A stretch of 34,835 nucleotides of DNA from Nemertoderma westbladi (lineage: Eukaryota > Xenacoelomorpha > Nemertodermatida > Nemertodermatidae): positions 1 through 34,835 of the forward strand of contig JAUCBJ010007233.1 in assembly GCA_032718475.1 (NCBI GenBank). The letters run 5' to 3'. Positions 20,238 to 30,469 of this stretch are shown here, in pieces. A program made the position numbers and the translations under genes. Position 1 is the first letter of the stretch, and each line of letters opens with the position of its first letter. The notes under the pieces were generated by a model, which was not told where the DNA came from, did not search any database, and worked only from the letters and a program-made list of their open reading frames with translations.

Positions 20238-22200
20238 TCTGGCATTACAGCATTAGGTATCGGTATTGATTTATTAAATTTTCGCGTAAACTTACAAATA
20301 TTGTAGGCCTACTGCCTCAATACAGCAATACTGCCCCTCTATTTCCAATCAGTCCTGTGTAATTTGCCTAACCTTTATAAAGTATATCTGTATGTACCGT
20401 ACTCGTACTGTCTGTCTTTGCAACTGTGGTTTGTCTTATTTTATAATATGTAACAAATGATTAGGCCTACTGTTAGGCGAAGTACGGTACCGGTTCAAAT
20501 CCCACTCGCTGACATACTTTTTTGTAATGACATTTTTAGCACTCAATCGGGACAAAATTGCAATTATAGCAGTATAGGCTAACCTTAAATTTGGTACCGG
20601 TATGCCTATAAAACATATACTGATATAGGATTGCATTTCTTTCCGGCGAAAAAGTAAATTAAAATATTTTTGTTGGAATTTCTTAAATTTTAGGCCTATT
20701 ACATATATTGAAAGAACATCGGTCGTAGAAAAGGTTTGCACGTAATGTGAGCAAAATCCATGCACACACCTGCACACTGAAAAGTTATTTCAACTTTAGG
20801 GTCTGCAAGGCGAACTCCAAAACGGAACTCAATATCCAATACCGGCAACCGGTAGGCCTATTGGTTTCTGTAGTTAAGAGGCTCTTTAGTTATGTAATAA
20901 ATATTCGAGAACACTAAATTATTTAACATTGAGTAAGGCAGCATCAGGAGTTTGAGTACCGGTACAATAATTGGATTCGCAGTAACTATGGCTATGGAAG
21001 CAATATAGTAAAATACTGTAGTTCAATTTATTTTGTATCACTAGGTGGGTAGGTAGGCCCTATATCGCATCGCTCTTCGCTCTATTTTTATTAAAGAATT
21101 GATCAACAAAAAAGTAGGTAGGCCTACCATACCAATAATTTAAGAATAAAATTACGTGTTAAATGGGGAAAAAAACGTGTAGAAATTTATTTTCAATATT
21201 CTCTCGACCCTTTATTAACCTCGGAGACGCTCGGTAAATAAAATCATTAAAATGCTTCGAGAATAGTGAAAAAAAGTTATACTTTTTTTCCCATGTAATA
21301 AATAACTATTACATTCAGTAATATTATTGGTAATTTGCCAGTTTGCATAGTGGACTGTCACTCTGTTAGGTATATGTCTGTCTATGTAATACAATAATAA
21401 AGGATTACGGAACAATGTTAGATGGACCCACAAAAACCGTAGTTCATACAGTAGTACCAGTATGCCAGTACCATAGCCGATTTTCCCCCTTCCTTTTCAG
21501 CTTTTAGTACCTAAAAACTGAATTTTTTGACACATTTTTTACATTTAAAATTAAAATTGAATATTGTGACTTTCTGACTTTGGCTGGCACTTTAATGTCA
21601 AAATTGCAATATTCCGTATTCGGTAGGGCCTACCGAATTTGCCGAATTTTTTTTCAAATTCGGTTCGGTTTCGGTTCAGAAAAATTTTAAATGCGGTCGA
21701 TCCATCATACACTGCTCATAAGAACAATTTTACATTCCTATTTTATCTGTTTGAGCGTTTCAAAGGTCAAAGCTTATCTTAGTAGCTAGTAGGCTATGTC
21801 TGTCTGTCATCTGTCTGTACGTTGAATCTACATAATAAATGTAAACAGTAAATGCAACATCAAAATTTTTAATATAAAAAAAGGTTTTTTTTAATTTTAA
21901 TTTATTTTATTATTATTATTATTTTGAGCATATTTAATTATTATTTGAATCTACCTCACTCATCACAGTTGTTCGCGATACGATTTTTTGAACTAAAATT
22001 GACAATTGTGAAAAAACTTGATGTGGTAGGGACAATCTGAAAATAGATTTGTCAGCCTTGCTTTATCTAATTATGTATAATGCATACGTGCAAAGCTTCT
22101 TCCCATGTATTAGTTCACCTTTGGTGACTGGACAGCTGGATGCAAATATATCTGGGCTGTATCTATCAATCGATAGCTTTAATACAGTTCTGCAGTTCAG
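20238..22200. other. AT-rich intergenic region upstream of the SUZ12-like gene
   Basis: About 2 kb with no recognisable coding sequence; short frames at 20436-20777 and 21215-21433 are featureless. Palindromic words TAGGCCTA and ACCGGT recur (for example near 20304, 20463, 20693, 20872 and 21119). A B-box-like 'ggttcaaatccc' at ~20491 is not part of a foldable tRNA. Any promoter of the SUZ12-like gene should lie in the first few hundred bases here, but no certain element can be named. Confidence 0.5.
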
Positions 22201-22211
22201 TATATGCTTTG

Positions 22212-22450
22212 TTTGAAGTTGAAGTTGAAGTTTTTTATTAACATCGTACATAACAATAACATAAACAGCAAACAGCATATTAAAAACCGGTATATGGAGA
22301 TTGTCTGTTTTAAAAATAATGCAACCAACATAATATTAAATATACAGTACAATCTGACAATGTTAGGGATAGCCCAAGGACTACTATACTACAGGACTGG
22401 CACACTGCCTGATCCGACTTCGCTAGCGAAGTCCATTAATTTCATACTGC
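22212..22450 (-). repeat. LINE/SINE-type 3' end with (AACTTC)n tail, partial
   Basis: Read on the minus strand, AT-rich sequence with 'aataaaaaac' ends in three AACTTC-type repeats (22214-22234). The same tail ends the repeat at 24,723. A perfect 18-bp palindrome, 'gacttcgctagcgaagtc' (22416-22433), lies in its upstream part. The upstream limit is unknown. Confidence 0.45.
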
Positions 22451-22524
22451 TGTAAGCTGTACTACCTGAATAGCCTACTACTGTACTACAGTAGAATGAA
22501 TAGTTATAGCATAGCCTTATAGCT

Positions 22525-22533
22525 GTATTATAG
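22525..22533. repeat. 9-bp target-site duplication, left copy
   Basis: 'gtattatag' directly abuts the left TIR of the Mutator-like element and is repeated exactly at its right end (24666-24674). Confidence 0.9.
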
Positions 22534-22860
22534 GGGTGCATGTAAAGAGCGGACTGCGGATTGCGGACTACGGACTGCGGATTGTCAATTAAAAGCCCAA
22601 ATATGCGCGGTCAATTTGAATTATAGCATTATAATGTAAGAATCCGCTCTTTGTTGTCTGGACAAACGGCGGACTGAAGCCAGAAAATTGTAACCTGATT
22701 GGCTCAATCATTTACATAGGCCCAAAGGGAACTTTCCTGAATCCTCTTATTGGCTTAAATGTTTTCATTGTGACACAGAGATGGAAACCTATTATTTTGA
22801 AAACCTATTATGTAGGCAGTAGGAAGAACTCTTGAACTTTCAATAAAATCTCTCAGGTTA

Positions 22861-22999
22861 AGGCCGGTTCACTTTTAAGCATGATTCATTCGTAACTCTA
22901 CTTTGGATGAAGACTTTGGGACTACCTGACTACTGTAGTATGTACTTCTGCTGCCGAAGCAGAGTTATGCTTATTGCTTAAAAGGTGTGAACCGCGACC
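22861..22999. mobile_element. 139-bp MITE, Harbinger-like (TTA duplication), nested in the MULE
   Basis: The left end 'aggccggttcac...ttttaagca' is inverted at the right end ('tgcttaaaaggtgtgaaccg...gacc'). TTA flanks both sides (22858-22860 and 23000-23002). A 3-bp TTA duplication and these termini fit the PIF/Harbinger superfamily. A TA duplication of a mariner-type element is the alternative. Confidence 0.7.
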
Positions 23000-23068
23000 T
23001 TATAAGATATTCCTTGTTTGCTTGTTACTTAAATTAAAAGTTTTTACGTTGGGGTCGTCCAAAAAAAA

Positions 23069-23090
23069 GGGGGGGGGGGGGGGTGGGGGG
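23069..23090. repeat. poly(G) tract
   Basis: Fifteen G, one T, then six G, followed by 'aggtt'. Low-complexity sequence within the MULE. Confidence 0.9.
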
Positions 23091-23109
23091 AGGTTGGCTC
23101 GTACTGCCA

Positions 23110-23110
23110 C

Positions 23111-23157
<47 letters not shown>
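23110..23157. repeat. (ATT)n microsatellite
   Basis: About 16 uninterrupted trinucleotide repeats (tat/att). Confidence 0.95.
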
Positions 23158-23158
<1 letters not shown>

Positions 23159-23420
23159 AATTTACAGGAACAAGAAAGTTGAGAACTTATAGGGTCCCAT
23201 AAATCACGATATGTATTATGTCTCTGTTAGTTGAAACAAAATTGGAACATAATTGAAACATATTAGTCGTACATACTAGTAGTGAAACATTATTTTTCCA
23301 AGATTGACCGACTTATTAGCGTTCAAACATTTCTGACGATGACAAGGACAGACGGGTCCACCACTTATACCCATATGCTAAGGCTCACCTGGACTTACGT
23401 TGCTCGCCCACAGTTAATCG

Positions 23421-23694
23421 CCCATGTGAAGAATACCAGGATTTCACTTTTCGGTCGACTTTTTATTGGAATTTTATATATGAAGATTATTTATTTTTTT
23501 TAATTTATCTTTATTAAGTGTTTTATAGCGCTTATTTCTGTCTTATAACCTGTACATATACTAATTCGTTTATTGTTTTGGTTAGATTCAGCCCTTCTGT
23601 AACCTGTATATTTGGTGAAAACCTGGTATTCTTCACATTGGGGTAACTGCAAAGTGAAATATAACGGCAGAAAGTCTGGTATACTTCACATGGG
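23421..23694. mobile_element. 274-bp MITE nested in the MULE
   Basis: The left end 'cccatgtgaagaataccagg' matches the inverted right end ('ctggtatacttcacatggg', ending 23694) with one mismatch. 'cagttaatcg' lies immediately left (23411-23420) and two bases right (23697-23706), giving a 10-bp duplication, or 12 bp with one mismatch. A second inverted copy of the terminal sequence is internal (23615-23639). No coding capacity. Confidence 0.75.
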
Positions 23695-23765
23695 CCCAGT
23701 TAATCGTATGTCAGATATGTAGGATATCACAGCCCACACTAAAAAAGCATTAAAAAAAGCACTAG

Positions 23766-24233
23766 GGTCCTACGAATTACCCCAAAATACCCCAAAACAC
23801 CCCAAAATACTCCAAAATACCCCAAAATAGTCAAAAATTACCCCAAAATACCCCAAAAAGGCAAAAAAATTACCCCAAAATACCCCAAAATAAGCTAACA
23901 ATGTTTTTTAACAGCGAGGGAAAGGAGCAGGTTACAGTGGCAAGTTTTTTTTAACCAAAACAATAAACGAGAGTGAAGAAAAAATTTTTAATTATTTTGG
24001 GGTAATTCGTCATTATTTTGGGGTAATTCGTCATTTTACCATATTTTGGGGTAAATTAAATTTCCAAAACAAAGGCTCAAAAAAAGTATTTTGGGGTAAT
24101 TCTAAACTATTTTGGGGTATTTTGGGGTATTTATAAACTATTTTGGGGTATTTTGGGGTAGTTTTATACTATTTTGGGGTCTTTTGGGGTATTTTGGGGT
24201 GTTTTGGGGTATTTTGGGGTAATTCGTAGGACC
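23766..24233. mobile_element. 468-bp MITE made of inverted (TTTTGGGGTA)n repeats
   Basis: A 45-bp perfect inverted terminal repeat begins 'ggtcctacgaattacccc'. The arms are arrays of TACCCCAAAA (left) and TTTTGGGGTA (right), so the element can fold almost completely on itself. 'aagcactag' (23757-23765) is repeated at 24235-24243, one base from the right end, as a 9-bp target duplication. It sits inside the MULE. The G-rich strand has many GGGG blocks. Confidence 0.85.
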
Positions 24234-24665
24234 GAAGCACTAGCCGATCAGGTGTTCGTGTTTTTCATTTTAAGGCTGTCAAAAAAATCCGATGTCCGAA
24301 TGTCCGAATATTTCGCTCTTTTATATTTGCGAACAGACAACTGTGACATAAACTCTAAAGGCAGGTAGGCCCTTAATCAACAGTCCACGTAATTACTGTA
24401 TAGGATAATTATTTCCTGTATTACAGTGTTGCACAATGGTAAACATTTAAAAGCCAAATGGAATGATTCATTCTTTAAGTTCCCTTTCAGCTTCAGCCTA
24501 TGTACATGATTGAGCCAATCAGGTTACAATTTACCGGCTTCAGTCCGCCATTTGTCCAGACAACAAAGAGCGGATTCTTAGTTTGGAAGTCGATAATTCA
24601 AATTGACCGCGCGGATTTTGGCAATCCCCAGTCCGTAGTCCGCAGTCCGCTCTTTACATGCACCC

Positions 24666-24674
24666 GTATTATAG
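24666..24674. repeat. 9-bp target-site duplication, right copy
   Basis: Exact repeat of 22525-22533 directly after the right TIR. Confidence 0.9.
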
Positions 24675-24722
24675 TCCTACCGCTACCTCTGGTATATGGG
24701 AATAGTACAGTTAGAAAGTCAG

Positions 24723-24900
24723 ATGAAGTTGAAGTTGAAGTTGTTTATTGTCAGAAACGCATGAAATACACAGAAATACATATACATAAGAACATATACA
24801 TAATATACATTTATATGTTAAAGATTATCAAATAAAATGTTCTGACGGGGATAACTGCATGAGTTCATAGAACTCGTTTCCATGCAGGTCCCCTCTTAAA
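24723..24900 (-). repeat. LINE-type 3' end with (AACTTC)n tail
   Basis: Read on the minus strand, a hairpin ('ctgcatgg...tcatgcag', 24857-24886) beside 'ttatccccgtc' is followed by AT-rich sequence, 'gacaataaac' (a poly(A)-signal-like AATAAA) and three AACTTC-type tail repeats ending at ~24,723. The hairpin block recurs in diverged form at 34,706-34,765. This is the layout of CR1/L2-type LINE 3' ends or SINEs that share them. Confidence 0.55.
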
Positions 24901-25039
24901 ATGATTTATGCAGCTTAAATTTAAAATCGTTTAAAATTACATATGGATAAAATAAAACATGAAAATATATACAGTGTCATAATACAGTAATATGCAAATT
25001 AATTGGACGAAATAATAACATACGGTTGAAATATCCTGG

Positions 25040-26440
25040 TATTTGGTATTAATCGCCGTAGTATTGATCACTATTCAATATACTGTAGTACAGTATTAAT
25101 CATGTTCACCTCTAAGCAAAATACTGTAGTATTACTTATATTCATCTCTAAGCAAAATACTGTGGTAATCATATTCACCTCTGTCTAATCAAAATACATA
25201 ATTATATGATGTTAGACAACCACGACGTAGTATTATTTAATGTTCACCTCTATTCAAAATACTGTAGCATTAATTATATTCACCACTAATCAAAATACCG
25301 TAGTATTGTCTAGTGTTCACCTCTATTCAAAATACTATAGCATTAATTATATTCACCACTAATCAAAATACCGTAGTATTGTCTAGTGTTCACCTCTATT
25401 CAAAATACTGTAGGATTAATTATATTCACCACTAATCAAAATACCGTAGTATTGTCTAGTGTTCACCTCTATTCAAAATACTGTAGCATTAATTATATTC
25501 ACCACTAATCAAAATACCGTAGTATTGTCTAGTGTTCACCTCTATTCAAAATACTGTAGCATTAATTATATTCACCACTAATCAAAATACCGTAGTATTG
25601 TCTAGTGTTCACCTCTATTCAAAATACTGTAGCATTAATTATATTCACCACTAATCAAAATACCGTAGTATTGTCTAGTGTTCACCTCTATTCAAAATAC
25701 TGTAGCATTAATTATATTCACCACTAATCAAAATACCGTAGTATTGTCTAGTGTTCACCTCTATTCAAAATACTATAGCATTAATTATATTCACCACTAA
25801 TCAAAATACCGTAGTATTGTCTAGTGTTCACCTCTATTCAAAATACTGTAGCATTAATTATATTCACCACTAATCAAAATACCGTAGTATTGTCTAGTGT
25901 TCACCTCTATTCAAAATACTGTAGCATTAATTATATTCACCACTAATCAAAATACCGTAGTATTGTCTAGTGTTCACCTCTATTCAAAATACTGTAGCAT
26001 TAATTATATTCACCACTAATCAAAATACCGTAGTATTGTCTAGTGTTCACCTCTATTCAAAATACTGTAGCATTAATTATATTCACCACTAATCAAAATA
26101 CCGTAGTATTGTCTAGTGTTCACCTCTATTCAAAATACTGTAGCATTAATTATATTCACCACTAATCAAAATACCGTAGTATTGTCTAGTGTTCACCTCT
26201 ATTCAAAATACTGTAGCATTAATTATATTCACCACTAATCAAAATACCGTAGTATTGTCTAGTGTTCACATCTAATCAAAATACCGTATCAAAATAGCCT
26301 AGTATTAATCTCTCTAATCAAAATCAAAATACCGTAGTATTGTCTAGTGTTCACCTCTAATCAAGATACCGTATCAAAATACCCTAGTATTAATCTCTCT
26401 AATCAAAATACCGTAGTATTATTCAGTATTCACCTAGTAT
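25040..26440. repeat. 73-bp satellite array
   Basis: The word 'gtctagtgttcacctctatt' recurs every 73 bp from 25308 to 26257 (14 starts, nearly identical). Degenerate, shorter units lie on both sides (25,040-25,307 and 26,270-26,440). Within a unit, two related halves are visible ('caaaatactgtagcattaat' and 'caaaataccgtagtattgt'), so it probably arose by duplication of a ~37-bp ancestor. AT-rich and non-coding. Confidence 0.95.
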
Positions 26441-26539
26441 CAATCATATTCATCATATAATAAAAAAAAAAAATACATAGTACACAAAAATACATAATAC
26501 ACCTAATATAACAGAACAAATTCCATTTTAAAGTACCGT

Positions 26540-26763
26540 AGTATTTTTATTATTATTAAAAATATTTATTTATTTAAGTTAAGGCGAATTAAATTAAAAT
26601 CTTAAAATATTTAAAAAAGAGTTTTAATGGTTAAAGCTCTCAACAACGCAAATAAGTAGTTAATAGGGCTCTAACTGGCTGACTGTAACTTAATGATAAC
26701 AGTATTAAATAATAATATAGATTTTCATTTTCAGCGGCCATTGACTAATATCTGTTATTGAAT
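26540..26763 (-). other. 3' UTR and tail of the LINE
   Basis: From the ORF2 stop toward lower coordinates the minus strand is AT-rich and ends in (AAAT)n/(AAT)n at ~26,540-26,580, next to the 73-bp satellite. This looks like the 3' terminus of the retrotransposon. Confidence 0.5.
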
Positions 26764-29700
26764 TTAAATAAAAATGTAGTCATTATTTTCATTTTCAGCT
26801 GCCATTGACAAAAGGTATCTTTTTACAGAGTGTTTGAAAGTTTCCAGAGTTTCACAGCTGCGAGTAACCAATGGTAGACCGTTCCAACCAACGGCCCCGC
26901 GGTACGAAAAGGAACTGCACCCTCTAACCAGGTTACGACGAGGTATGACGGCCCGGTTCTCGCCTCCTGATCGCAGCCCAGAGTGACCCTCGGAGAAGGA
27001 GACGATTTCGCTTAGGTAAGTAGGTGCTATTCCGCGGTAAATTTTGTACATCATCGTTACAAGCAACTGTTCAATGCGATATTCCACAGGTAGCCACGAT
27101 AACTCTTTGAAGTGTGCAACAGATACGTGAGCACGCCGGTCGAGATCAAGACAAAATCGCACACATTTTCTCTGTAACGCTCGGAGTGAGTGAGTGAGTG
27201 GACGAACTGAAGTACCAGCATGCTGACATGAAGTCGAGGTGAGGTTGGATCAAGGAGTTACATAATAGACGCTTTGTGTAGCGGTTCAGGGACCCACCAA
27301 AGCGATACATAAAGCGCAACGTCGCATTGCCTTTTTTTATTATCTTCAACGCCATGACGTCACCAGAAAGATATTGGTTCATGCAGCAGCCGAGGTACTT
27401 TACTTCAGAAACTTGGCGTATAGGGATATTATTGCAGTGTACAATGAGTTCAGATGCGGAGGCTAATCGCTGGGGAGTCCCAAACAAGATACATTCCGTC
27501 TTCTTAAAGTTGAGGCTAAGTTTATTGTCCACGGCCCACCAGTAGACCCTGGTTAATTGTTTGCTAAGCTGACCGGCTATCATCGGTATATTGGAATGAG
27601 AGACCGTGAGGTTCGCATCGTCGGCCAATTTCATTGATATACAGTTCGGTTCAATGGAAGCAGTTGCTATCGTAGATGTTGAAGGGCTAGTTGAAGTAGG
27701 TTCCACATAGTCCTTAGTTGCGATGTTCATGTCATTTATGTAGATAATGAACAGTAGAACTGCTAACAAACTTCCTTGCGGCACCCCACATGTTATATCC
27801 ATATACTCTGAAGACACATTTCCAATAGTCACTGTCTGCATTCGGTGTTCCAGGTAGGATCGAAACCAGGCCACTGCTTCTGGAGAGAGACCAATGAGTA
27901 CGAGTTTCGCTAGCAGCCGCTCGTGGTTCACAGTATCGAAGGCCTTTCGCAGGTCGATGAAGACAACTCCTGTGTATTTACCGTCATCCATAGCCTCTCG
28001 TATATGATTAGACAGATATAACAGACATGTCTCAGGCGAGTAACCCTTCCTGTAGCCAGACTGTAGTGGATCATACAGATTATTGTTAATGATATACTCA
28101 GTCATTTGATCATATGCGATCCCCTCAATTACCTTTGATAGGACAGCTAAGAGTGACACAGGTCGATAATTCCCATGCTCTAGGTGCGTTTCCTTCTTAT
28201 ATACCGGATTAACCCTTGCTATTTTGAAGGCTTTTGGAAATTTTGACTGGGAAAATGATAGGTTGATTAAATGAGTCATAGGCCCTGCGATGGTTTCTCC
28301 ACAATCCCTAAGGAAGCTTGGTGTTAGGCCATCTAGTCCTGGACTTTTATCTATCTTTAGGGTAGATAGTTTTTTAGCAACAGTTTGCTCATCAACGTGT
28401 TGGAATTTGAAACTATTTAGGATAACACCCTTCTTCCTGTAAAATTTTGCAACACCTTCAAGATCGAACGCACCGCTTGATTGGGGAAGATTGTTCACCA
28501 AATTTGAAGCAATTGATGAAAAGAACTCATTGAATTTAGTGGCCATTAGCTTCTGATCTGTTATTAGTTCATTATTAACCATCAGAGAAGTCACCATAGT
28601 GGATGAGACATTCTTACACGGGGCACCCAAATCCTTTAGTGTCTTCCATAGTTTCTTCGAATCATTTCTGTAGGAATTTATTTTCTCCTTAATATACTCT
28701 TTTTTGGCTCTGCGCACTGCAGTTGTTGCTTCATTTACTGCATCTTTATAAGTTTGGCAGTTTACATTCGTTTTCGAGTTTATATAAGCATTCCATGCTT
28801 TGTTTTTCTCAGCAATTATCATTCGTACTGTAGAGTCAAGCCATTGGTCCGAACGACTTTTGATCCGCATCGTTCTCATTGGTGCCAGAGTATCTATAGA
28901 GTTGCTTGTAATATTTCTATTAGGTTTTCAATACCAGAATTAACGTCAGTAGCCGATTTTACATCAGCAAAAGAAGAGTTAGTTAGTAGCATCGAGACAG
29001 CAGAGTCTTTTTCGTACCTCTTGTATGACCGACACTGAATTTCTCGATGGCTGTTTAATTTTAACCGTGGCCTTTTCCTTGTAAAATATATAGCATGGTG
29101 GTCACTGATGCCTGATTTAATCACTCCAGATCTGGCTATCATATCTGTTTGTGCAGCAAAAATATGGTCAATCGTTGTACTTGATGATTCAGTTTCTCTG
29201 GTTGGTTCTTTAATAAGCTGTGATAATGCAGTGGAACAACAGAATGAATAAACGTGATGTATAGGTAAATAATCCGGAGTCCTGCGAGGTGGCTTGAGAG
29301 TTGATTGGTTATTCACTAGAGTCGTATCGCTGTTTGTGTCTCCAAGGAGATACAGTTCTTTGAAGCAGGCTTGCATCACCTAGCGCGGTTTCGAGGTCGT
29401 TAAAGAACTGGCGTGATAGTTCGGCATGTGGATTATAAAATACTCCAAATATTAAAGGTTTGGTATGTGGGAGGTGAATTGACCAAAGGAGACTTTCAAT
29501 TGATGTAGACAAGATGTCGCTACACAGAGCAAACTTTATATCATTATTGATGTAGGCACCTACTCCGCCTCCATTTCTATTGCGATCTCGCCTGATAAAA
29601 TTGTACCCATTAATACTAATTTCCTGATCAGTGATGCTGTCATCAAGCCATGTCTCAGTAATTGCTAGAATGTCTATTGTTTTTAGTTCGAGGATAATCT

Positions 29701-30469
29701 TGAGCTCAGCAAGCTTGCTCGTAAGACTGCGCACATTGAGGTGTATAGTATGAATTCCAGATGTAGAAAACATATCGAGCCAACTGTAGCAGTTTGTAGG
29801 AGATAGTCCTAGTCTTGTGGCTGCCGTGGTCCGAGGAGGTATGGATGGCAATGTCGGGGTCCGAGGAGGTTCGGACGGCGCTGCCGTGGGCCGAGGAGTT
29901 ATGGACAGCGCTGCCGTGGTCCGAGGAGGTACGGAAGACGCTGCGGTGGTCTGAGAAGGTAAGGACGGCGCTGTCGGGGCCCGAGGAATTACTGACGGTG
30001 GTGCCGTGATCCTAGTAGGTACGGACGGCGCTGCCGGGGTCTGAGGAGGTATGGACGGCGCTGTCGGGGTCCGAGGAATTACTGACGGTTGTGCCGTGAT
30101 CCTAGTAGGTACGGACGGCGCTGCCAGGGTCCAAGGAGGTATGGACGGTGCTGTCGGGGTCCGAGTAGGTATGGACGGCAATGTCGGGGTCCGAGGAGGT
30201 TCGGACGGCGCTGCCGTGGGCCGAGGAGTTATGCACAGCGCAGCCGTGGTCCGAGGAGGTACGGAAGACGTTGCCATGGTCTGAGAAGGTAAGGACGGTG
30301 CCGTCAGGGTCCGAGGAATTACTGATGACGGTGCCGTGATCCTAGTAGGTACGGACGGCGCTGTCGGGGTCCGAGTAGGTATGGACGGCGCTGTCCGGGT
30401 CCAAGGAGGTACGGATGGCGCTGCCGATGTCCATGGAGGAGGAGTATTGTCGAATAATAAGGTCGACCG
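26764..30469 (-). pseudogene. LINE ORF2 (endonuclease - reverse transcriptase), CR1/L2/Rex-like, frameshifted
   Basis: Four consecutive frame pieces form one protein. Piece A (30469-29309) has a Pro/Thr-rich repeat region, then the apurinic-type endonuclease start ('IHLNVRSLTSKL', 'DILAITETWL'). Piece B (29379-28894) has the rest of the endonuclease ('LLGDTNSD', 'SGISDHHAIYF'). Piece C (28879-27146) has the reverse transcriptase ('NYRPVSLLAVLSKVIEG', 'FIDLRKAFDTVNHERL', 'CGVPQGSLLAVLLF', catalytic 'LADDAN', 'KTECILFGT'). Piece D (27162-26764) is the C-terminal domain ('FKELSWLPVEYRIEQLL') ending in NDYIFI. Single-base shifts separate the pieces near 29,350, 28,894 and 27,150. The enzyme would nick DNA and copy its RNA there (target-primed reverse transcription). 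Shifted frames and the altered 'LLAVLLF' (usually LLGPLLF) mean this copy is inactive. The frame is open up to the ORF1 stop at 30470. Confidence 0.88.
29821..30440. repeat. 30-bp in-frame minisatellite encoding a Pro/Thr-rich region of ORF2
   Basis: About 20 units of 30 bp on the minus strand encode 10-residue repeats of the type 'PSIPPRTPTA'. One 3-bp insertion near 30,325 keeps the frame. Blocks at ~29,851-29,970 and ~30,181-30,300 are nearly identical, a 330-bp higher-order duplication. The period is a multiple of three, so expansions do not break the frame. Confidence 0.9.

Larger units (their letters stand above)
22534..24665. mobile_element. non-autonomous Mutator-like element (MULE), 2132 bp, ~200-bp TIRs
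   Basis: The element begins 'gggtgcatgtaaagagcgga' and ends with the inverted copy '...catgcaccc'. Left TIR (22534-~22735) and right TIR (~24470-24665) match over ~200 bp with small indels, sharing for example 'aatccgctctttgttgtctg' and 'gtaacctgattggctcaatc'. The exact 9-bp duplication GTATTATAG flanks it. Long TIRs plus a 9-bp duplication are the signature of the Mutator superfamily. No transposase frame lies inside, so it would need one in trans. Three younger MITEs are nested in it. Confidence 0.88.

Noticed and set aside
20374-20381. TATA box 'tttataaa' ~140 bp upstream of the SUZ12-like start
   Set aside because: The word is its own reverse complement and expected by chance in AT-rich DNA; no other core promoter element supports it.
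20474-20530. tRNA or tRNA-derived SINE, from the B-box-like 'ggttcaaatccc'
   Set aside because: The bases around the loop do not pair into a T stem, no A box lies at the right distance, and no acceptor stem can be formed.
24500-24835. 111-residue plus-strand frame across the right MULE TIR
   Set aside because: It crosses the TIR, the target duplication and the tail of an unrelated repeat, so it cannot be one gene.
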